Shown here: positions 4,873 to 8,256 of the stretch, one piece after another | Numbering within the stretch: the stretch's first letter is position 1 | How the letters are laid out: the number at the start of each line of letters is the position of its first letter | From: Acidobacteriota bacterium | GTDB lineage: Bacteria; Acidobacteriota; Blastocatellia; RBC074 | Length of the DNA stretch: 8,256 bases | Direction of reading: 5' to 3' | NCBI GenBank assembly: GCA_013140935.1 | Contig: JABFSD010000122.1 | Location: forward strand, 1 to 8,256 | Position numbers and translations under genes: made by a program | The notes under the pieces: generated by a model | Databases searched by the model: none | The model's input: only the letters and a program-made list of their open reading frames with translations | What the model was told of the DNA's origin: nothing

Positions 4873-7008
4873 CTATCGTTTCACTTCAGCCGCACAACGA
4901 AACCCTAAACGCGGCCCCTGACTGGTGGGCTTAGCCCACACGCGCGTCGTCGTCATCGCGTACTCTTTCGCAAAATCGAACGAGCCGCCGCGCACGACTT
5001 GATAAGTGCCTTGATAGCCCGCTTCGCGCGGCGTTTCCTGATCGCTGCCGGGATAGTGCTGAAAGTCGGTCGCCGTCCATTCATAGACATTGCCTGCGAG
5101 ATTCAGCGCGCCAAAGGGTGACGCGGCTTGCCGATTGGCCGTGACGATTTGCGGATGTGCCAAACGCGATTCGCGGGTATTCGCATTGCCCGGCGTCCAC
5201 TCGTCGCCCCACGGATAAAGGTTGAGCGGTTGGTTCGGCTCGCCTGCGTTCTTGCCGCGCGCGGCGAATTCCCACTCCGGTTCGGTGGGCAGGCGATAAA
5301 GCAATCCGTCGTTGCGCGTCGCCGTTCGCCAGGCGCAATAGTCGCTCGCGTCATTGAACGAAACGTGCGTGACCGGCATGTCTTCGGTGTTGAGCGGCGG
5401 GGTGGACGCGCCCCAATCGCTCGGCGCATTGCGTTGCGTTGCTTTCACGAATTCGCCATACGCGCGCCGCGAGACTTCGGTCAGGTCGAGATAGAAAGGC
5501 TTCACGGTTTCGGCGTGTGCGGGGTAATCAAAGCGGAAAGGCTTTTCCTGCGCACTGCCGGAGGTGATCGCGTAATTTTTCATCGCCTCATCCAGATCGC
5601 GTCCCATGCGATAAGTCCCGCCAGGAATGACAACCATGTCCGCAGGCGTTTTGATCGTGGGCGCGGGCGAGGGCGTAGCCGTGGTCGCAGCATTCGACGG
5701 AAACAGCTTGGGGTAAAGAACTGCGCCGACAGCCGCGAGCGCGACAGCCAACACGGCCACCGTCGCAAACAACTTTCCGCGCGAGGGCGTCGCTGGTGTT
5801 TCAGGCACTACGCTGGGGAAAGTCGTACCCGGCGTAGCCGTTATCTGCGAAGGAAACGGCACATCCGTCACGCTGCCGGGAATCGGCGTAGGGTTCCAAC
5901 CGCGCACGTTTGTTTCAACGGCTGCACCCAAACCACGCGTTGTCGCCGCCGCATTCATGTCTACGTATTGGGTGGCGTATGTGCCTTGTTGGGCTGTGGG
6001 GGCGGAACGTTGCCCCTGTGTTTTGGCTGCGAGATCGTTGGTGTCGTATGGGTCTTTGAGTCCGAGCGAGAGCGATTCGTTGAGCGCAAAAATCGCGGCC
6101 TTGAAATCGCGCGCCGATTGATAGCGGCGATCAGGATTTTTTTGCAAGGCCTTCATCACGACGGCATCGAGCGCTTCGGGAATTTGCGGATAAATGGTCG
6201 AAGGCGGCGGTGGCATTTCATCAACTTGTTTGCGCCGCATTGAAACATCTGGGTTTTCGCCCGGATCAGGTTTGAAGGGCAGCTTGCCGGTCAGCATTTC
6301 GTAAAGCGTGATGCCGAGCGAATAAATATCCGAACGTCCGTCGAGTTCGAGCAAGCCGTAATTGTGCGGCCCCTGAATCGCTTCGGGAGCCATATAGGCG
6401 CTCGTGCCCGGCGTGAGCCGTGACGTAGCCGATTCGCGCCGCTGTTGCACTTTGACGATGCCGAAATCGCTGAGCTTGATCGTGTCGGCATTCATCAACA
6501 GCATATTCGCCGGTTTGATGTCGCGGTGGACGATGCCGGTGCGCTCTTCGCCTTCCCAGCGGTATTTGAAATTGTGCGAATAGTCCATTGCATCAAGTGC
6601 TTGTGCGAACAAACGCATCGCGCGTTGATAAGGCATCGCGCCGGTTTCATATCGCAGCACATCGGCGACGTTCGACAGGTGGCGTCCGCGATATTCATAA
6701 CCGGGAATGTATTCGAGCAAGAGAAAATGCGCGCCGTGTTCGATGGCGAACTGAATCACGCTGACGATGTGCGGATGCTTGAGTTGCACCTGAATGTTGG
6801 CTTCGCGCACGAAGAGGTCTTGCAAGAGCGCGGCCTGCCGTTCGTTTTTCGGCGTCAGCGTTTTGATGGCGACCTGTTGTTTATATTCGGTGAGATAGGC
6901 GCTCTCGGCCAGATAAACCTTGCCCATCCCGCCTTCGCCAATTTCCTGGGTGATGCGGTATCCGCAAACGATCTTGTCTAATAGTTCAAAATTTGGGGAC
7001 TCAGTCAT
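4873..7008 (-). CDS. Transmembrane Ser/Thr protein kinase with C-terminal FGE/sulfatase-modifying-factor-like domain
   Basis: A 711-residue three-part protein. Residues about 17-310 are a PknB-type (Hanks) kinase: glycine loop GEGGMG at 24-29, VAIK with Lys49, Glu69 in the C-helix, HRDIKPAN from 161 (Asp163, Lys165, Asn168), DFG at 181-183, APE at 207-209 and GRSDIYSLG with Asp227. All catalytic residues are present, so it should be active; a short insertion lies at about 146-158 just before HRD. Residues 311-410 are a Thr/Pro-rich juxtamembrane linker. A membrane helix covers about 413-436. Residues 455-711 are a formylglycine-enzyme-like domain, expected outside the membrane: GGTYRMG at 463-469, RLPTEPEWEFAARG at 572-585, NLAGNVYEW at 636-644, RGGSF at 673-677 and GFRC at 702-705. 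The protein probably senses an external signal and phosphorylates cytosolic targets. The ATG at 7008 has no clear ribosome site. hflX follows after 20 bp. Confidence 0.93.
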   Translation of the reverse strand: MTESPNFELLDKIVCGYRITQEIGEGGMGKVYLAESAYLTEYKQQVAIKTLTPKNERQAALLQDLFVREANIQVQLKHPHIVSVIQFAIEHGAHFLLLEYIPGYEYRGRHLSNVADVLRYETGAMPYQRAMRLFAQALDAMDYSHNFKYRWEGEERTGIVHRDIKPANMLLMNADTIKLSDFGIVKVQQRRESATSRLTPGTSAYMAPEAIQGPHNYGLLELDGRSDIYSLGITLYEMLTGKLPFKPDPGENPDVSMRRKQVDEMPPPPSTIYPQIPEALDAVVMKALQKNPDRRYQSARDFKAAIFALNESLSLGLKDPYDTNDLAAKTQGQRSAPTAQQGTYATQYVDMNAAATTRGLGAAVETNVRGWNPTPIPGSVTDVPFPSQITATPGTTFPSVVPETPATPSRGKLFATVAVLAVALAAVGAVLYPKLFPSNAATTATPSPAPTIKTPADMVVIPGGTYRMGRDLDEAMKNYAITSGSAQEKPFRFDYPAHAETVKPFYLDLTEVSRRAYGEFVKATQRNAPSDWGASTPPLNTEDMPVTHVSFNDASDYCAWRTATRNDGLLYRLPTEPEWEFAARGKNAGEPNQPLNLYPWGDEWTPGNANTRESRLAHPQIVTANRQAASPFGALNLAGNVYEWTATDFQHYPGSDQETPREAGYQGTYQVVRGGSFDFAKEYAMTTTRVWAKPTSQGPRLGFRCAAEVKR

Positions 7009-7046
7009 CTGTGATTGTTGGAAGTGAATGGTACGGCTGAGAAGCA

Positions 7047-7075
7047 GGGCGACGAAAGGAGAGGTTTCGTCGCCC
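7047..7075 (-). terminator. Perfect 11-bp hairpin between TPR gene and kinase gene
   Basis: Arms GGGCGACGAAA (7047-7057) and TTTCGTCGCCC (7065-7075) pair over 11 bp with a 7-base loop. The stem lies 40 bases after the TPR stop in the transcribed direction. It is followed on the minus strand by TGCTTCTCAG, without a clear T-run, so it is either a weak or factor-assisted terminator, or an mRNA processing/stability element inside a TPR-kinase operon. Confidence 0.5.
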
Positions 7076-7082
7076 CATCATC

Positions 7083-7119
7083 CGAATCATTTAGGCGATC
7101 ACTTAGTCGGTCACTTAGT
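7083..7119. repeat. Three imperfect 12-13-bp tandem repeats across the TPR stop codon
   Basis: On the plus strand CGATCACTTAGT (7096-7107) and CGGTCACTTAGT (7108-7119) differ by one base; CGAATCATTTAGG (7083-7095) is a more diverged third copy. On the coding strand each carries a TAA in the TPR frame: the gene's own stop at 7117-7115, then further ones at 7105-7103 and 7093-7091. Confidence 0.6.
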
Positions 7120-8256
7120 TTTTCTTTTTCTTCTTGTCGCCTTTCTCGTCGGCAGGCGCAGCGCCCGCTCCGTCGAGTTGTTTCAGAATGGCTTTGGCTT
7201 CGTTCTTTTTGCCCGCCGCCGTATAGGCATCAGCCAACGCTTTCAGGAAGCGCGTATTGTTCGGTTCAATGTTGACGGCGCGTTGGAACGAATCGGCTGC
7301 GTCGTTGAATTGCCGCAATGACATAAACGATGCACCCAGATTGAACCACGGCGAAGGATTGTTTCTATCGCGTGCGGTTGCCTCTTTGAAGCTCGCCAAC
7401 GCCTGCGGCCAGCGCCCCGCGCGTGCCAACGCCGTACCGAGATTGTTGTGATAAGTCGCGTTGTTCGGTTCGAGTTGCGTCGCCAGCGTGAACTCTTCGA
7501 TGGCCTCGCCGGTGCGGTTTGCCGAAATGAATACGTTGCCCAGACTGTTGTGCGGGAAAGCCCATTGCTTGTCGAACGAAGTCGCACGCAAATAAGCACG
7601 CAAGGCTTCATCGGTGCGGTTTTGCATGTAAAAAATGCCGCCCATATTCACGTGCATAAACGCATCGTTCGGCGCGAGCTTGACGGCTTGTTCGCCTTCG
7701 GCATTGGCGCGCGCGAAATCTTTAGTCTCGGCGTATACGCGACCGAGAACTGAATGCGCCAAAGCGGATTGCGCGTCGAGTTTAACGGCGGTCTCGGCAG
7801 CTTGTTTTGCTTCAGCCAGTTGTTGCGAAGTGCGCAACGCATTGGCGAGTCCGGCATAAGCGTCACTCGATTGCGGATTCTTTTTGGCGGCCAAACGATA
7901 TTGTTCGATTGCTTTGGTGCGGTTGGCGCGTTGGCCGGTGCGATACAAAGCGTTGGCGTAATTATTGTTCAATCCGCCATCATCGGAGACGGCAGGCAAC
8001 AGCGTTTCGTAATCTTTGATAGCGTCGTCATAGCGGCGCAATTCATAAAGCGCATCGGCGCGACCGCGACGGGCTTCCGTGTTGTTGGGCTGTTTGGCGA
8101 GCAGCTTGTCATATTCCTGCAACGCGGTTTGATAGTCTTTGTTGTCAGCCAGCGCATCGCTCAATCCGAGTTGGGCGTCGGCAGAATCCGCTTTCAGGTT
8201 CAAGGCATGACGATAAGCGACTACGGCGTCGGTGTGTTTGTTGGCGGCAGCGGCGA
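7115..8256 (-). CDS. TPR-repeat protein, N-terminus outside the window
   Basis: The visible 379 residues are almost entirely tetratricopeptide repeats, about ten units of 34 residues. Examples are RTDEALRAYLRATSFD, RTGEAIEEFTLATQLEPNN and QFNDAADSFQRAVNIEPNN, with the usual small residues at positions 8, 20 and 27 and Pro near the end. One unit (around LPAVSDDGG to QRANRTKAIEQY) has a longer loop. The protein ends in a Lys-rich tail (GDKKKKKN) after an Ala/Gly linker. TPR arrays form curved protein-binding scaffolds; the partner cannot be told. The frame is open to the window edge, and the residues ahead of the internal TTG at 8203 (TDAVVAYRHAL) already belong to a TPR unit, so that TTG is not the start. 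No signal peptide is visible because the N-terminus is missing. The kinase gene begins 106 bp after the stop and may be co-transcribed. Confidence 0.9.
   Translation of the reverse strand, partial: AAAANKHTDAVVAYRHALNLKADSADAQLGLSDALADNKDYQTALQEYDKLLAKQPNNTEARRGRADALYELRRYDDAIKDYETLLPAVSDDGGLNNNYANALYRTGQRANRTKAIEQYRLAAKKNPQSSDAYAGLANALRTSQQLAEAKQAAETAVKLDAQSALAHSVLGRVYAETKDFARANAEGEQAVKLAPNDAFMHVNMGGIFYMQNRTDEALRAYLRATSFDKQWAFPHNSLGNVFISANRTGEAIEEFTLATQLEPNNATYHNNLGTALARAGRWPQALASFKEATARDRNNPSPWFNLGASFMSLRQFNDAADSFQRAVNIEPNNTRFLKALADAYTAAGKKNEAKAILKQLDGAGAAPADEKGDKKKKKN

Noticed and set aside
5128..6243. Long plus-strand open frame of 371 codons
   Set aside because: It lies fully antisense to the kinase gene, whose domains are clear. 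The translation is Arg-rich and low-complexity, as expected for the reverse of a GC-rich gene, and shows no domain.
7115..8203. TPR gene start at the TTG at 8203
   Set aside because: The residues upstream of it are part of a TPR unit and the frame is open to the window edge.
7115..8256. Regular DNA repeats suggesting a CRISPR or satellite array
   Set aside because: The periodicity is that of 34-residue protein repeats (about 102 bp) with diverged DNA; there are no identical direct repeats with spacers.

Overview
The window is ordinary bacterial chromosome with moderate to high GC. Every gene I can support lies on the minus strand, so transcription runs from high to low coordinates. The gene types point to Acidobacteriota, perhaps Blastocatellia: a membrane Ser/Thr kinase carrying an FGE/sulfatase-modifying-factor domain, a long TPR protein, an HflX with a long N-terminal domain, a Uma2-family protein, and a heavy-metal ATPase starting with YHS and metal-binding modules. 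That assignment is an inference from gene content only. I see no insertion sequence, phage gene, CRISPR array or replication origin.

Right part (8256 to 3104): a TPR-repeat protein whose N-terminus lies beyond the window edge; a 106-bp gap with 12-bp repeats that contain in-frame stop codons and a strong 11-bp hairpin; a transmembrane Ser/Thr kinase; and, 20 bp later, the ribosome-associated GTPase HflX. HflX has no ATG, GTG or TTG at its real N-terminus. A good Shine-Dalgarno sequence sits at normal distance from an in-frame ATT, which is the likely start. The kinase and hflX look like one operon, possibly with the TPR gene.

Middle part (3103 to 2193): an unrecognised 154-residue protein with its own ribosome-binding site, a candidate promoter overlapping an AT-rich palindrome, and a hairpin after its stop codon. 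Next is a solitary tRNA-Lys(CTT) with a recognisable promoter. A hairpin followed by T-rich sequence comes straight after the tRNA. Its 3' arm can alternatively pair with the Shine-Dalgarno of the next gene, which looks like an attenuator or RBS-sequestering leader.

Left part (2192 to 1): a PLP-dependent threonine/serine dehydratase-like enzyme, a Uma2-family protein 21 bp later, and the start of a copper-type P1B ATPase overlapping Uma2 by 8 bp. These three look co-transcribed. I found no clear, previously undescribed multi-gene system. The points most worth checking are the hflX ATT start, the dehydratase leader, the FGE-like domain of the kinase without the catalytic cysteines, and the Uma2/metal-ATPase coupling.
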